This document shows positions 17,598 to 26,716 of a stretch of 61,728 nt of DNA, piece by piece. This DNA comes from Treponema sp. (lineage in GTDB: Bacteria; Spirochaetota; Spirochaetia; Treponematales; Treponemataceae), in NCBI GenBank assembly GCA_017548565.1, contig JAFYZU010000015.1, positions 1 through 61,728 of the forward strand, given 5' to 3'. Under the pieces are notes generated by a model. It worked only from the letters and a program-made list of their open reading frames with translations. It had not been told where the DNA came from and did not search any database. Both the position numbers and the translations under genes were made by a program. Positions within the stretch are counted from its first letter, which is position 1, and the number at the start of each line of letters is the position of its first letter.

Positions 17598-18788
17598 ATG
17601 ATTTGTACAAAAATATATGATCTTGTTAATAGTCCTTCTTCCGGAGTTATTCGAAAAATGTTTGAAGAAGGCGCTTTGTTAAAAGCAAAATTCGGTGAAG
17701 ATAAAGTATACGATTTTTCACTTGGAAATCCTGATCTTGACCCTCCGAAAAAGGTTACAGATACAATAAAACAGATAGCACAGGAAGAAACTCATCTTTG
17801 TCACGGTTATATGCCTAATGCAGGTTTTAAAGAGACAAGGCAGGCAATGGCCGATAAAACAGCAAAAGAGCAGGGATGTGGTCATATAGATTTTTCCAAT
17901 GTCGTTATGACTGTCGGTGCTGCAGGAGCATTGAATGTAATTTTTAAATCTCTTTTAAATGAAGGTGATGAAGTTATTGTTCCATGTCCGTATTTTACAG
18001 AATATGATCATTATATTCAGAATCACGGCGGTAAAATCATCCGTGTAAAAACTAAAGATGATTTTGCTCTTGATCCTTTGCAGATAGAAAATGCGCTTAA
18101 TGAAAAAACTTCAGCATTGTTAATAAATTCGCCGAATAATCCTTCGGGTAGAATCTATTCAGATGAAGAAATTCTTGATGTCGTTCAGGTTCTTAAAAAA
18201 CATGCAGAAAAAACAGGAAGATTTGTTTATCTTATCTGCGATGAGCCTTATCGTGCAATTACATACGGTAAAAAAGTTGCATCTGTTTTTCCAAAATATG
18301 AATATTCAATCGTTGCTACTTCCTTTGCAAAAAATCTTAGCTTACCGGGAGAACGAATCGGTTATATTTGTGTAAATCCTGAATGTCCTGAAGCTAAGGC
18401 ATTTATTGCAAATGCAATCTTTGTTACAAGAACACTTGGTTTTGTTAATGCCCCTTCATTTTTCCAGAAGGTAATTACAAGAGCCTGGGACAGTGAATGT
18501 GATTATTCATTATATGAAAAACGAAAAAATGAGCTTATTGAAGTAATGAAATATGCCGGTCTTGAATATGCTGAGCCGGAAGGTGCATTTTATCTTTTTG
18601 TAAAAGTTCCTCAATGCTGGAATGATGATGACATGGCATTTGCAAATCATCTAAAGAAATACAATATCCTTTGTGCTCCTGGAAGTGCATTCGGCGGTAA
18701 GGGATGGTTCCGTATAGCATATTGTGTTTCTGAAAGCACAATCATTAATAGTAAGCAGGCATTTTTCGATGCCGTAAACAATAAATAG
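17598..18788 (+). CDS. PLP-dependent class I/II aminotransferase
   Basis: Fold-type I pyridoxal-phosphate aminotransferase, probably acting on amino acids such as aspartate or alanine. Seen: YDLVNSPSSGVIRKMFEEG N-terminal helix, SLGNPD substrate loop, GAAGALN, NSPNNPSGRIY, CDEPYR, the Schiff-base Lys245 in SFAKNLSLPGERIGY, and a C-terminal RIAYC with the carboxylate-binding Arg. The longer frame from TTG 17565 would start inside the promoter, so ATG 17598 (396 aa) is used. It is followed 24 nt later by glgA. Exact substrate not assignable. Confidence 0.92.
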   Translation: MICTKIYDLVNSPSSGVIRKMFEEGALLKAKFGEDKVYDFSLGNPDLDPPKKVTDTIKQIAQEETHLCHGYMPNAGFKETRQAMADKTAKEQGCGHIDFSNVVMTVGAAGALNVIFKSLLNEGDEVIVPCPYFTEYDHYIQNHGGKIIRVKTKDDFALDPLQIENALNEKTSALLINSPNNPSGRIYSDEEILDVVQVLKKHAEKTGRFVYLICDEPYRAITYGKKVASVFPKYEYSIVATSFAKNLSLPGERIGYICVNPECPEAKAFIANAIFVTRTLGFVNAPSFFQKVITRAWDSECDYSLYEKRKNELIEVMKYAGLEYAEPEGAFYLFVKVPQCWNDDDMAFANHLKKYNILCAPGSAFGGKGWFRIAYCVSESTIINSKQAFFDAVNNK

Positions 18789-18812
18789 ATTTTCTGCTTG
18801 GAGATATACTTT

Positions 18813-20303
18813 ATGAAGATTTTAATGGTAACGTCAGAAACAGTTCCTTTTGCAAAAACAGGCGGACTTGCAGATGCAGTTTCGGCACTTGCAATTACTT
18901 TACGAAAGCAGGGACATGATGTGCGCATTGTTATGCCTCGTTATTATAAGATTGATCGTTCGAAATTAAAACCGATTGAGGCTCCTCTTGCAGTTGCCGC
19001 AGGACGCATAGAAACCTGGGTAAAGGTGTATGAATCAAATCTTCCGCAAAGTGATGTTCCGGTGTATTTTATTGACCATGAACAATGCTTTGGAAGGGAT
19101 GGAATATACGGTACAAAATCAGAATCAGATTTTCATGATAATCCTTATCGTTCGGCAGTCCTTTGTCATGGAGCATTTCAAATCTGTCGTTTACTGGGGT
19201 GGTATCCTGATATAATGCATGCTCATGACTGGTTCTGCGCTCTTGTTCCTGTTCTTTTAAAATGTGTCTGCAGAAACGGATATTTTGCACATACCGCTTC
19301 GGTAATTACAATACATAATCTTGGTTATCAGGGTGTTTACGGTAAAGACAGCTTTGATGCTCTTGGACTTGACTGGAATCTTTATTATGGAGCAGGACTT
19401 GAACATAATGGTGCAATCAATCTTCTTCAGGCAGGCATTTCCTGTGCAGATATGATAACAACAGTTTCTCCGACTTATGCAAATGAAATTCAATCGGTTG
19501 AAGGCGGTTTCGGTCTTGATGGGCTTTTACGTGTACGTCATGATGTCGTTCGTGGTGTTTTAAACGGCTGTGATCTTGAAACCTGGAATCCTTCAAAGGA
19601 TAAGCTCCTTCCTGCAAATTACAGTTATAAAAATCTTTCGAACAAAGCAAAATGTAAGGCTGAGCTTCAGAAAAGGATGGGACTTGAAGTACGGGAGGAT
19701 GTTCCGTTAATCGGTATTGTTACACGCCTTGCCGATCAGAAAGGAATTGCCGAAATATTTGCACCGACTTATGGAAGCATTTATTCAATGTGTACATCAA
19801 TGGAGCTTCAGTTTGCAATTCTTGGAAGCGGTGAAAAATGGTGTGAGGATGAAATAAACACTCTTCAGTCAAGATTACCTAATCTTCGTGCTTATATAGG
19901 TTATGATGAAGGCTTGAGTCATCTTATTGAAGCAGGAAGCGACTTTTTCCTTATGCCGAGCCGTTATGAGCCGTGCGGACTTAATCAGATGTATTCCATG
20001 CTTTACGGAACACTTCCTGTTGTACGAAGAACCGGCGGGCTTGCAGATACAGTTGAACAATATAACGAAACAACCGGGGATGGAACAGGATTTCTTTTTG
20101 ATGCTTTAACTCCAAGTGCAATTTATGATACGATCGGCTGGGCAGTATATGCCTGGTACAATAAAAAAGATCATATTGAAAAAATGCAGAAAAAAGGCAT
20201 GCAGAAAGATTTCAGCTGGGATCAATCTGCATATAATTATACAGATATTTATTCACAGGCTTTAATGCGCGGATGTGGAATAAATACTGCCGACTGGAAA
20301 TAG
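18813..20303 (+). CDS. glgA: Glycogen synthase (ADP-glucose type)
   Basis: GT5 glucosyltransferase that extends alpha-1,4-glucan from ADP-glucose in the cytoplasm. The hallmark N-terminal KTGGLAD (Lys15), HAHDW, TIHNLGYQG, TRLADQKG and the C-terminal RYEPCGLNQMYSMLYG with RRTGGLADTV are all present. 496 aa is the usual size. ATG 18813 has TTGGAGA upstream; the longer TTG start at 18798 would lie on that site. No other glycogen genes (glgC, glgB, glgP) are in the window. The 3' end is 1 bp from the stop of the convergent propeller gene. Confidence 0.96.
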   Translation: MKILMVTSETVPFAKTGGLADAVSALAITLRKQGHDVRIVMPRYYKIDRSKLKPIEAPLAVAAGRIETWVKVYESNLPQSDVPVYFIDHEQCFGRDGIYGTKSESDFHDNPYRSAVLCHGAFQICRLLGWYPDIMHAHDWFCALVPVLLKCVCRNGYFAHTASVITIHNLGYQGVYGKDSFDALGLDWNLYYGAGLEHNGAINLLQAGISCADMITTVSPTYANEIQSVEGGFGLDGLLRVRHDVVRGVLNGCDLETWNPSKDKLLPANYSYKNLSNKAKCKAELQKRMGLEVREDVPLIGIVTRLADQKGIAEIFAPTYGSIYSMCTSMELQFAILGSGEKWCEDEINTLQSRLPNLRAYIGYDEGLSHLIEAGSDFFLMPSRYEPCGLNQMYSMLYGTLPVVRRTGGLADTVEQYNETTGDGTGFLFDALTPSAIYDTIGWAVYAWYNKKDHIEKMQKKGMQKDFSWDQSAYNYTDIYSQALMRGCGINTADWK

Positions 20304-20304
20304 T

Positions 20305-22212
20305 TTAATAACTTACAACCAGATTTTCGTTAGAAATGTACCAGTCGCAGTTAAGCGAAGTCTTTTCGTTTTCTGTCCACGATACGCTTCCGTTTGAATT
20401 TAATACTACAACTTTATCCTTATTCTGAATAAGAGCGACAGGAATGCAAGAGCTTCTGTCTATTGAGTATTTTTTCTTCTTTTTGATATTGTAACAGAAG
20501 ATTTTTGTTTTACCGATATTTGTATAAAGTGTATCGTTATTGTAGTAAGTAAACGCTTCGGTATCTTCTTCATTGAATTTCAAAAGATTAGTCATTGTCT
20601 TTGTTTCAATTTCAAATGAGAATACATAAGTATTATTGTTTTTTTCTTCTTCAATCAGAGAAATTCCGAAAATTCTGTTTCCATCTGTACTTAAACCGAA
20701 ACAGATATCTGACTGAATCTGAACGGGAACTGTTTCACGGGTCCTTAAATTAACACATACAAGTGCAGATTTAGGATTTGTTGCCGCAGATTTTGCTACA
20801 TAAAGATTATTGTCATTTGTAATAACCGCATCCTGAATTCCGGCTCCTGTGTATAATTCCCTGTATTTCTGCTGTTTGAAATCGTAAATATTCACGATTG
20901 TATTTTTTTCTATCTCGACAAGATAATAATTATCCTTTGCAAGACATAATTTCAGAGACTGAATGTTATTTTTCGGATAAAATAAAAGCTTTGTTTCACC
21001 GGTAACTGTATTTATGAGCGAAACATCTTTTTTTGTCCCCTTTGAATAGACGATTATATTATTGTCTGTATAAGAAATGAGGTTTGTGTGACCTGTAGTA
21101 TCAATGATTTTTTCAACAGTCTGTTCTTCAAAATTCGATTTAAAGATTTCATTTTTTGTTATGAATAAAAAGCTGTTTTCATCTGCCGCAACATCGGTAA
21201 TAGTCTTGAATTGAGATGCGGAAACAAGAAGGGCAGTATCAATGCTTTCTGATTCTTCAATTTTTACTGTATATACATTTCCGTCTTCACAACCAATGAA
21301 AAGAGAATCATACTGTTTTATTGCATAAGAAATTCTTGTTTTTGGAATTTTAAAGCGTTTAAGAACAACAGGCTCAGAAATTGAGGTTTCGGTTGAATTG
21401 ATTACGTTTAAGGTATAAGTGCTTGATCCGTCCGATGTCAGATAGTAAAGATCTTTTTCAATATCAGTTGAGGCAATGACACAGTTGTAAGCAGGAAAAG
21501 TTTTGAGAGTTCTACCTTTGACCGGACTGATGATTACAAGCTCATTGTTATGTATACCTGCAAGATATTTTGCTTCATTATAAAGAATTGTCTGTGTCAT
21601 ATTCGGCTGGATATTGAATTTTGTTTTTAATTCACCGTTCTGTAAATTAAAATACGAAAGATTTCCTGCAGCATTATAAAATACCGCTGTTTTTTCAGTA
21701 TTGCTTGTATATAAAAGACTGCTTATGCTTGAGTTTGCCTTGAATTTATTCGGAATTACTGCAAAGCTTTTTGAATTGATAATTTCGACACCATCCATCG
21801 ATGAAGTTCCAACAAGAAGGTAATTGCCTTTTGCGGAAAAGTTTATAGCTGTAATTGTATCATTGTATTTTTTTTGAAATTCTCTTGTATAGGTTTTGAG
21901 ATTCCAGATGCTGATTCTGTTTATGCTTGTATTTGTTTCATAAACTGCCAGATATTTGCCGTCAGGAGAGATTGCGCAGAATTTTACCGGTAAATCACTT
22001 ATCTGATAATGTTCACCGTCGGCTCCGTTTGTCCATTTAATCATTGTTCCGTCTTCTGCACATGTAATGTATGAAAAATCAAGCTCACTTTTTGATGGAA
22101 GCGCACATATTCCGGTAATTTTTCCCTGATGCGGTTCGTAAGATTTATGAGACTGTGTAAATAAATTAACATTTAATGATAAAATCAGACAGATTATGAA
22201 TAATCTTTTCAT
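20305..22212 (-). CDS. Secreted WD40-like beta-propeller protein
   Basis: Exported 635-aa protein with signal peptide MKRLFIICLILSLNVNLFTQ. The sequence is made of about 12-14 beta-rich blocks with patterns such as ITCAEDGTMIKWTNG, ISPDGKYLAVYETNTSINRISIWNL and FIGCEDGNVYTVKI, i.e. two or more WD40/YVTN-type propellers. Such proteins act as binding scaffolds. No catalytic motif was seen. AAGGAG precedes ATG 22212. It lies downstream of rseP with 39 nt between and could be read from that operon, but it has its own ribosome site. Confidence 0.82.
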   Translation of the reverse strand: MKRLFIICLILSLNVNLFTQSHKSYEPHQGKITGICALPSKSELDFSYITCAEDGTMIKWTNGADGEHYQISDLPVKFCAISPDGKYLAVYETNTSINRISIWNLKTYTREFQKKYNDTITAINFSAKGNYLLVGTSSMDGVEIINSKSFAVIPNKFKANSSISSLLYTSNTEKTAVFYNAAGNLSYFNLQNGELKTKFNIQPNMTQTILYNEAKYLAGIHNNELVIISPVKGRTLKTFPAYNCVIASTDIEKDLYYLTSDGSSTYTLNVINSTETSISEPVVLKRFKIPKTRISYAIKQYDSLFIGCEDGNVYTVKIEESESIDTALLVSASQFKTITDVAADENSFLFITKNEIFKSNFEEQTVEKIIDTTGHTNLISYTDNNIIVYSKGTKKDVSLINTVTGETKLLFYPKNNIQSLKLCLAKDNYYLVEIEKNTIVNIYDFKQQKYRELYTGAGIQDAVITNDNNLYVAKSAATNPKSALVCVNLRTRETVPVQIQSDICFGLSTDGNRIFGISLIEEEKNNNTYVFSFEIETKTMTNLLKFNEEDTEAFTYYNNDTLYTNIGKTKIFCYNIKKKKKYSIDRSSCIPVALIQNKDKVVVLNSNGSVSWTENEKTSLNCDWYISNENLVVSY

Positions 22213-22251
22213 GTTTTGTTCTCCTTATAGACTCAGCATCAGCAGTTTGCT

Positions 22252-23370
22252 TTAATGCTTTGTAAATAAAAATCTTAAATCGTTGCCAATACCAAAAACC
22301 GCAATCAGAATGATAATTGCAAGTCCTGCATATTGAATGTAAAGCTGAACTTTTGTATTTATCTTTTTTCTTATTATAAATTCGATTAACGATAATAAAA
22401 TAAGTCCGCCGTCAAGAACCGGAATAGGAAGAAGATTCATTACGAAAAGCGAAATATTGATGATTCCGATTATTGAAAGTAAAGCCGCAAATCCGTTTCT
22501 TATACCTTCTTTGAATCCTTCGGTGACCGAAAGTCCTATTATCTGTGTAGTTCTGATTGGACCGGTAACATTTTCTTTTATATCAATTCCTTTAAATAAT
22601 AAACTGAATCCCTTTAAAGTCAATGAAAAACTTTTACATGTATCGGCAAAGCCATGATATACGGCAGGAAAAAAACTGTAGCGTGGTGCTTCTGTTTTAA
22701 TTGTATTCTTATCATCTGCTATAATTCCGATGCTTCCTGTTCCCTTTTTTTTATTCAGGATTGTATGAAGGGTAAAGCTGAGGATTTCACCATTTCTGTC
22801 TACTTTTATGGTTATGTCTTCATCAGGACGTGAAGCAATCTCAGAAACGATAGATGAAAAATCATCAGTTTTATTTCCGTTTACTTCAAGAATAATATCA
22901 CCGGTCTGCATTCCGATTTCACGTGCGGCAGAAACTGTTACTGTAGTGTCATTCTCATCAGGAATAATGATTTTATTTGAATAAGTTTCATACGTATAGC
23001 CCGAGAGGTTGATGACAGTAAAAGCAATTATACATAAAATAAAGTTAGAAAGCGGTCCTGAAAAAGCGATGAAGGCCCTTTTCAAAGGATGAACGCCATA
23101 AAGAGAATCTTTTTCTGCTTCTATTACAGGAAGATTCTGTTCAAGCGCCTTTGAAAAATCCTTTTCACCTTTCATTCCGCAGTAACCTCCCAAAGGAATG
23201 AGCGACAGACGGTAATCTGTACCCCTGATTGTTTTATGAAGAAGAATCGGTCCAAAGCCTACCGAAAACGATTCGACTTTTACACCGCATATTTTGGCAG
23301 CAATAAAATGTCCCAACTCATGAAAAATAATTAAAAATATTAGACAGATTATTCCAAATATCCAGCTCAT
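22252..23370 (-). CDS. rseP: Site-2 intramembrane metalloprotease
   Basis: RseP/YaeL-family zinc protease that cuts transmembrane substrates such as anti-sigma factors or signal-peptide remnants. The zinc site HELGH (His17-Glu18, His21) is in the first membrane helix; a PDZ domain spans about residues 125-205; LPIPVLDGG, with the third metal-ligand Asp, is near residue 325 in a C-terminal helix pair. 372 aa with one PDZ is shorter than the two-PDZ E. coli form. The ATG overlaps the dxr stop by 4 nt (ATGA), with AGAGG upstream, so translation is coupled. Last gene of the lipid/isoprenoid cluster. Confidence 0.94.
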   Translation of the reverse strand: MSWIFGIICLIFLIIFHELGHFIAAKICGVKVESFSVGFGPILLHKTIRGTDYRLSLIPLGGYCGMKGEKDFSKALEQNLPVIEAEKDSLYGVHPLKRAFIAFSGPLSNFILCIIAFTVINLSGYTYETYSNKIIIPDENDTTVTVSAAREIGMQTGDIILEVNGNKTDDFSSIVSEIASRPDEDITIKVDRNGEILSFTLHTILNKKKGTGSIGIIADDKNTIKTEAPRYSFFPAVYHGFADTCKSFSLTLKGFSLLFKGIDIKENVTGPIRTTQIIGLSVTEGFKEGIRNGFAALLSIIGIINISLFVMNLLPIPVLDGGLILLSLIEFIIRKKINTKVQLYIQYAGLAIIILIAVFGIGNDLRFLFTKH

Positions 23371-24455
23371 ATCAATTCCTCTGCATATTTCTTTGCTTTC
23401 TGATCTGTTTCAAAAACATCATCGAAGCTTGTAATTTCAGAACTCCAGTCTTTATCAAGCACATTCCTTACGATTTGTGCAATCTGAAGATAGGATATTT
23501 TTTTAGCGATGAATGCATTTGCCGCAATTTCATTAGCCGCATTAAAGGCAATTGCATATCCTTTTTTTAATTCAGCACATTCAAAGGCATATTTTAACAG
23601 CGGAAAATCATCTGTGCGTGGTTTGTAAAAAGTCATTGTATTGTCAAATAAATCAAAAGGTTTTAAATACGTATTTTTATTTTCAGGCCAGGTTAATGCA
23701 TTGAATATTGGATGCTTCATATCCGGATCACTTATCTGTGCATAAAGCATTCCATCATTTGTTCGTACAAGTGAGTGAATCAGACTCTGCGGATGAACGA
23801 CAACTTCAATTTGATCAGCATTAACATCAAAAAGATATGCTGCTTCTATAACTTCAAGACCTTTGTTTGCAAGAGTAGAGGAGTCGACTGTAATTTTTCT
23901 GCCCATCTGCCAGGTAGGATGCTTTAAGGCCTGTTCAATCGTTACATTTTTCAACTGTTCCTTTGAATATTCACGGAAAGGTCCGCCGCTTGCAGTAATT
24001 ATGATTTTCTGAATGTTATTTTTTCCGATTTTTTCAACAAGATTAAATATTGCTGAATGTTCTGAATCAACCGGTAAAATTCTGCAGTTATTGTTTTTTG
24101 CAAGTGATTTAATCAAAGAGCCTGCCATTACTATTGTTTCTTTATTTGCAAGTGCAAGATCAATTTTATTTTCAAGAACAACCTTACTTGGTAACAATCC
24201 TGCTGTTCCGCTTATTCCGTTTACGACAATATCCGGTTTTGATTTTTCGATTAAATTTATAAAAGCATTTTCTGAATTATCAAGAGATGTCAAAAGTGAA
24301 GGGCAGTTAAATTCTTTTGCTATGGAATCAAGTTTTTGTTTATTTGAATGAGCCTGAATTCCTGCAAGCACAAAATCACTGCTCATGTTTTTAATGATAT
24401 TTATTGCGTTTGAACCTATTGAACCTGTACAGCCTAAAACTAAAACTCTTTTCAT
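23367..24455 (-). CDS. dxr: 1-deoxy-D-xylulose 5-phosphate reductoisomerase
   Basis: Second step of the MEP isoprenoid pathway (DXP to MEP, NADPH- and metal-dependent). Motifs: GCTGSIG nucleotide site (Cys where Ser is common), ALANKET, VDSEHSAIF, TASGGPFRE, HPTWQMGRKITVDSSTLANKGLEVIEA. 362 aa is slightly short. The N-terminus is fixed by the nucleotide motif at residue 8, yet no Shine-Dalgarno precedes ATG 24455. Instead TATAAT (24461-24466, minus strand) lies 5 nt upstream, overlapping the cdsA stop, so an internal leaderless promoter is possible. Supplies precursors for the undecaprenyl lipid made by neighbouring uppS. Confidence 0.95.
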   Translation of the reverse strand: MKRVLVLGCTGSIGSNAINIIKNMSSDFVLAGIQAHSNKQKLDSIAKEFNCPSLLTSLDNSENAFINLIEKSKPDIVVNGISGTAGLLPSKVVLENKIDLALANKETIVMAGSLIKSLAKNNNCRILPVDSEHSAIFNLVEKIGKNNIQKIIITASGGPFREYSKEQLKNVTIEQALKHPTWQMGRKITVDSSTLANKGLEVIEAAYLFDVNADQIEVVVHPQSLIHSLVRTNDGMLYAQISDPDMKHPIFNALTWPENKNTYLKPFDLFDNTMTFYKPRTDDFPLLKYAFECAELKKGYAIAFNAANEIAANAFIAKKISYLQIAQIVRNVLDKDWSSEITSFDDVFETDQKAKKYAEELI

Positions 24456-24461
24456 TGTTAA

Positions 24462-25307
24462 TTATATTAAATATAGAAAGTAACAGGTAATATAATAAAC
24501 AGGTGCAGCTACGATTAAAGAATCAATCGAATCTAAAATTCCACCTCTTCCTGGAATGATGCCGCCGCTGTCTTTAAAGTTACATGATCTTTTTATTACA
24601 GATTCAACAAGATCTCCGGTAATGGCAGCAAGGGCAGTGAGTACTGAAAGTAAAAGCATTTTTAACGGGGAGCCGGTAAATATGTTTTTAAAGAAGAACC
24701 AGGCAATAAGACCTGAAACGATTGAACCTGCAACTCCTCCAATAAAACCGACAATGCTTTTATTCGGGGAGCATGCAATCTTTCCTCTTGTGGATTTTCC
24801 CATTGTAATTCCGAAGAACCATGCTATTGAATCGCACATGTAAACAAGTAATATGAATAAAGCGATAAAATATGACGGATTGCTTTCGATTGCTGAAAGT
24901 TTACCGATGAATGCAAGCATGTATCCGCAATAAAAAAGAATTAACGATGTAAATCCGATTTTTTTAGCTGAATTTTCAAAGGTTTTAGCAGTAAAGCTTT
25001 CTACTCCCATGAATATGATTATTTCAAGAATAAGAAGCCAGATTGTATAATTTAAGTCTAATTTAAATCTTATGCAGATGTAATTTAACAAAGGATTCAA
25101 TGCACTTGCAGCAATTACTGCCCATTTTGGAAAAAGGACAGCCTGTGTAGAAAGCATGTTATGCATTTCATAAGCAGCAATTGCAGAACTTATAACTACT
25201 GCAATATTAAACAAAAGATTATTCTGGTAAGGAAGGAGACAGATAAGAATTACAACTGGTAATCCTATGAAAAATATTAAAAGGCGTTTGATAGTTTTAG
25301 AATTCAT
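24462..25307 (-). CDS. cdsA: Phosphatidate cytidylyltransferase
   Basis: Integral membrane enzyme making CDP-diacylglycerol from phosphatidate and CTP. Seven to eight hydrophobic helices; the C-terminal signature region reads SVIKRSCNFKDSGGIIPGRG then GILDSIDSL. The usual form is PGHGG..DRxD, so His is Arg and Arg is Ser here; the catalytic Asp residues (GD, KDSG, LD) remain. 281 aa is normal. AGGAG precedes the ATG, 1 nt from the uppS stop. The variant may be lineage-typical. Confidence 0.93.
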   Translation of the reverse strand: MNSKTIKRLLIFFIGLPVVILICLLPYQNNLLFNIAVVISSAIAAYEMHNMLSTQAVLFPKWAVIAASALNPLLNYICIRFKLDLNYTIWLLILEIIIFMGVESFTAKTFENSAKKIGFTSLILFYCGYMLAFIGKLSAIESNPSYFIALFILLVYMCDSIAWFFGITMGKSTRGKIACSPNKSIVGFIGGVAGSIVSGLIAWFFFKNIFTGSPLKMLLLSVLTALAAITGDLVESVIKRSCNFKDSGGIIPGRGGILDSIDSLIVAAPVYYITCYFLYLI

Positions 25308-25308
25308 A

Positions 25309-26031
25309 TTATGTCTCCTGTTTTCTGCTTTTTTCTGCGCCGAAACGTCTGTTTCTATGCTGAAATTCTTCTATATGTCTGTAAAACTCATCCTTCGTAT
25401 AATCCGGCCAGAGTGTATCTGAATAAATAAATTCTGCATAAGGAACATGCCACAACAGAAAATTACTTAACCTCTGTTCACCGCCTGTCCTTATAACTAA
25501 ATCTACATCAGGACTTTCTTTCATATCAAGATATTCAGAAAAATCCTTTTCAGAAAAATCTGAAAGATCCTTTTTTTTATTAAACAGTTTTTTTATTCCG
25601 CGAAGAATTTCATCTCTTCCGCCATAATTAATTGCAAGATTAACAGTCATTTTATCAAATGATTTTGTATCATCCATTGCATTAATTATGTCGCTCTGTA
25701 TATTTTTTGGAAGTGCATTTATATCACCAAGATGATTAAGCTTGATTTTATTTTCTTTATAAAACGTAAGCTCGTTCCTTAAATGAATGTGAATCAGATT
25801 CATTAAAAAACCGACCTCATCCTGTGTTCTTTTCCAGTTTTCAGTAGAAAAGACATATAAAGTGATATATTTAATTCCAAGATCACAGGCATCCTTTACA
25901 ATCTTTTTAATTGTTTTTAAGCCTTCATCGTGACCTGCACTTCGTGATAATTTTCTTTTTTCTGCCCATCTTCCGTTTCCATCAAGAATAAATGCTACGT
26001 GGAGCGGAAGATTGTTTTTATCAATAGACAT
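25309..26031 (-). CDS. uppS: Undecaprenyl diphosphate synthase (cis-prenyltransferase)
   Basis: Builds the C55 lipid carrier from FPP and IPP for peptidoglycan and surface glycans, including the WbaP substrate. Seen: HVAFILDGNGRWA (catalytic Asp-Gly-Asn-Gly-Arg), SAGHDEG, YVFSTENWKR, NYGGRDEI, and DLVIRTGGEQRLSNFLLW with the IPP-binding Arg pair. 240 aa is typical. The ATG overlaps the frr stop by 1 nt (TAATG), so translation is coupled. Confidence 0.97.
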   Translation of the reverse strand: MSIDKNNLPLHVAFILDGNGRWAEKRKLSRSAGHDEGLKTIKKIVKDACDLGIKYITLYVFSTENWKRTQDEVGFLMNLIHIHLRNELTFYKENKIKLNHLGDINALPKNIQSDIINAMDDTKSFDKMTVNLAINYGGRDEILRGIKKLFNKKKDLSDFSEKDFSEYLDMKESPDVDLVIRTGGEQRLSNFLLWHVPYAEFIYSDTLWPDYTKDEFYRHIEEFQHRNRRFGAEKSRKQET

Positions 26032-26573
26032 TAGTTCTGCAAAATTTCCTTTTCTTTTGCATCGTAAATCTTATTGATTTCATCGATGTATTTGTCAGTA
26101 AGCTTCTGGAGCTTGTCAGTTTCAGATTTTAATCCGTCTTCTGTTAATTCTCCTGCTTTCTGCTGTTTTTTCAATGCTTCATTCCCATCTCTTCTTATAT
26201 TGCGGATTGCTGTTCTTGAATTTTCTGCACTTGCTTTTGCCTGCTTTACAAGTTCCTGACGACGTTCTGCAGTAAGTGAAGGAATCTGAATTCGGATAAC
26301 TTTTCCATCGTTAGATGGATTTAATCCGAGGTCTGAGCTTTGAATTGCTTTTTCAATTTCACCGATAAGTGATTTATCAAAAGGAGCGATAATTACAGAA
26401 CGCGCTTCCGGTATCTGAATTGTTGCTACCTGATTAAGCGGAGTTTTGTTTCCGTAATAATCAACACGTACCTTATCAAAGATGGCTGCATTTGCACGAC
26501 TGGTTCTGATTGCATTAAAGGAATCTTTAAGGGCTGCAATTGTTTTTTCCATTCTTTCTTCGTTTTCTGCCAT
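26031..26573 (-). CDS. frr: Ribosome recycling factor
   Basis: Splits post-termination ribosomes together with EF-G. 180 aa, with RVDYYGNKTPLNQVATI, PEARSVIIAPFD, KVIRIQIPSLTAERRQELVK and AIRNIRRDGNEALKK, the three-helix plus hinge pattern of RRF. CAGGAG precedes ATG 26573. It begins 24 nt after a set of three strong hairpins that separate it from tsf. Confidence 0.97.
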   Translation of the reverse strand: MAENEERMEKTIAALKDSFNAIRTSRANAAIFDKVRVDYYGNKTPLNQVATIQIPEARSVIIAPFDKSLIGEIEKAIQSSDLGLNPSNDGKVIRIQIPSLTAERRQELVKQAKASAENSRTAIRNIRRDGNEALKKQQKAGELTEDGLKSETDKLQKLTDKYIDEINKIYDAKEKEILQN

Positions 26574-26597
26574 AATTAACTCCTGATTATAATTATT

Positions 26598-26716
26598 TGA
26601 TAAAAAAGTTATACTGACATTTTGTGCAGTATAACTTTTTTATCAGGCGTTTTTGTACCGCACGAATGTCGGCACGAAAAACGCCGGTAAAAACCGCACT
26701 GTGTGTCGGTTTTTAC
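26598..26716 (-). terminator. Three consecutive strong hairpins between tsf and frr
   Basis: In minus-strand order: 10-bp perfect stem 26687-26696/26707-26716 starting right at the tsf stop; a long imperfect hairpin with arms GGCGTTTTT (26646-26654) and AAAAACGCC (26677-26685); and a 19-bp perfect stem 26598-26616/26627-26645 with a 10-nt loop. Each stem carries an A-tract in one arm and the matching T-tract in the other, so all could act as bidirectional intrinsic terminators or attenuators. They occupy the place where pyrH often lies. Confidence 0.8.
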
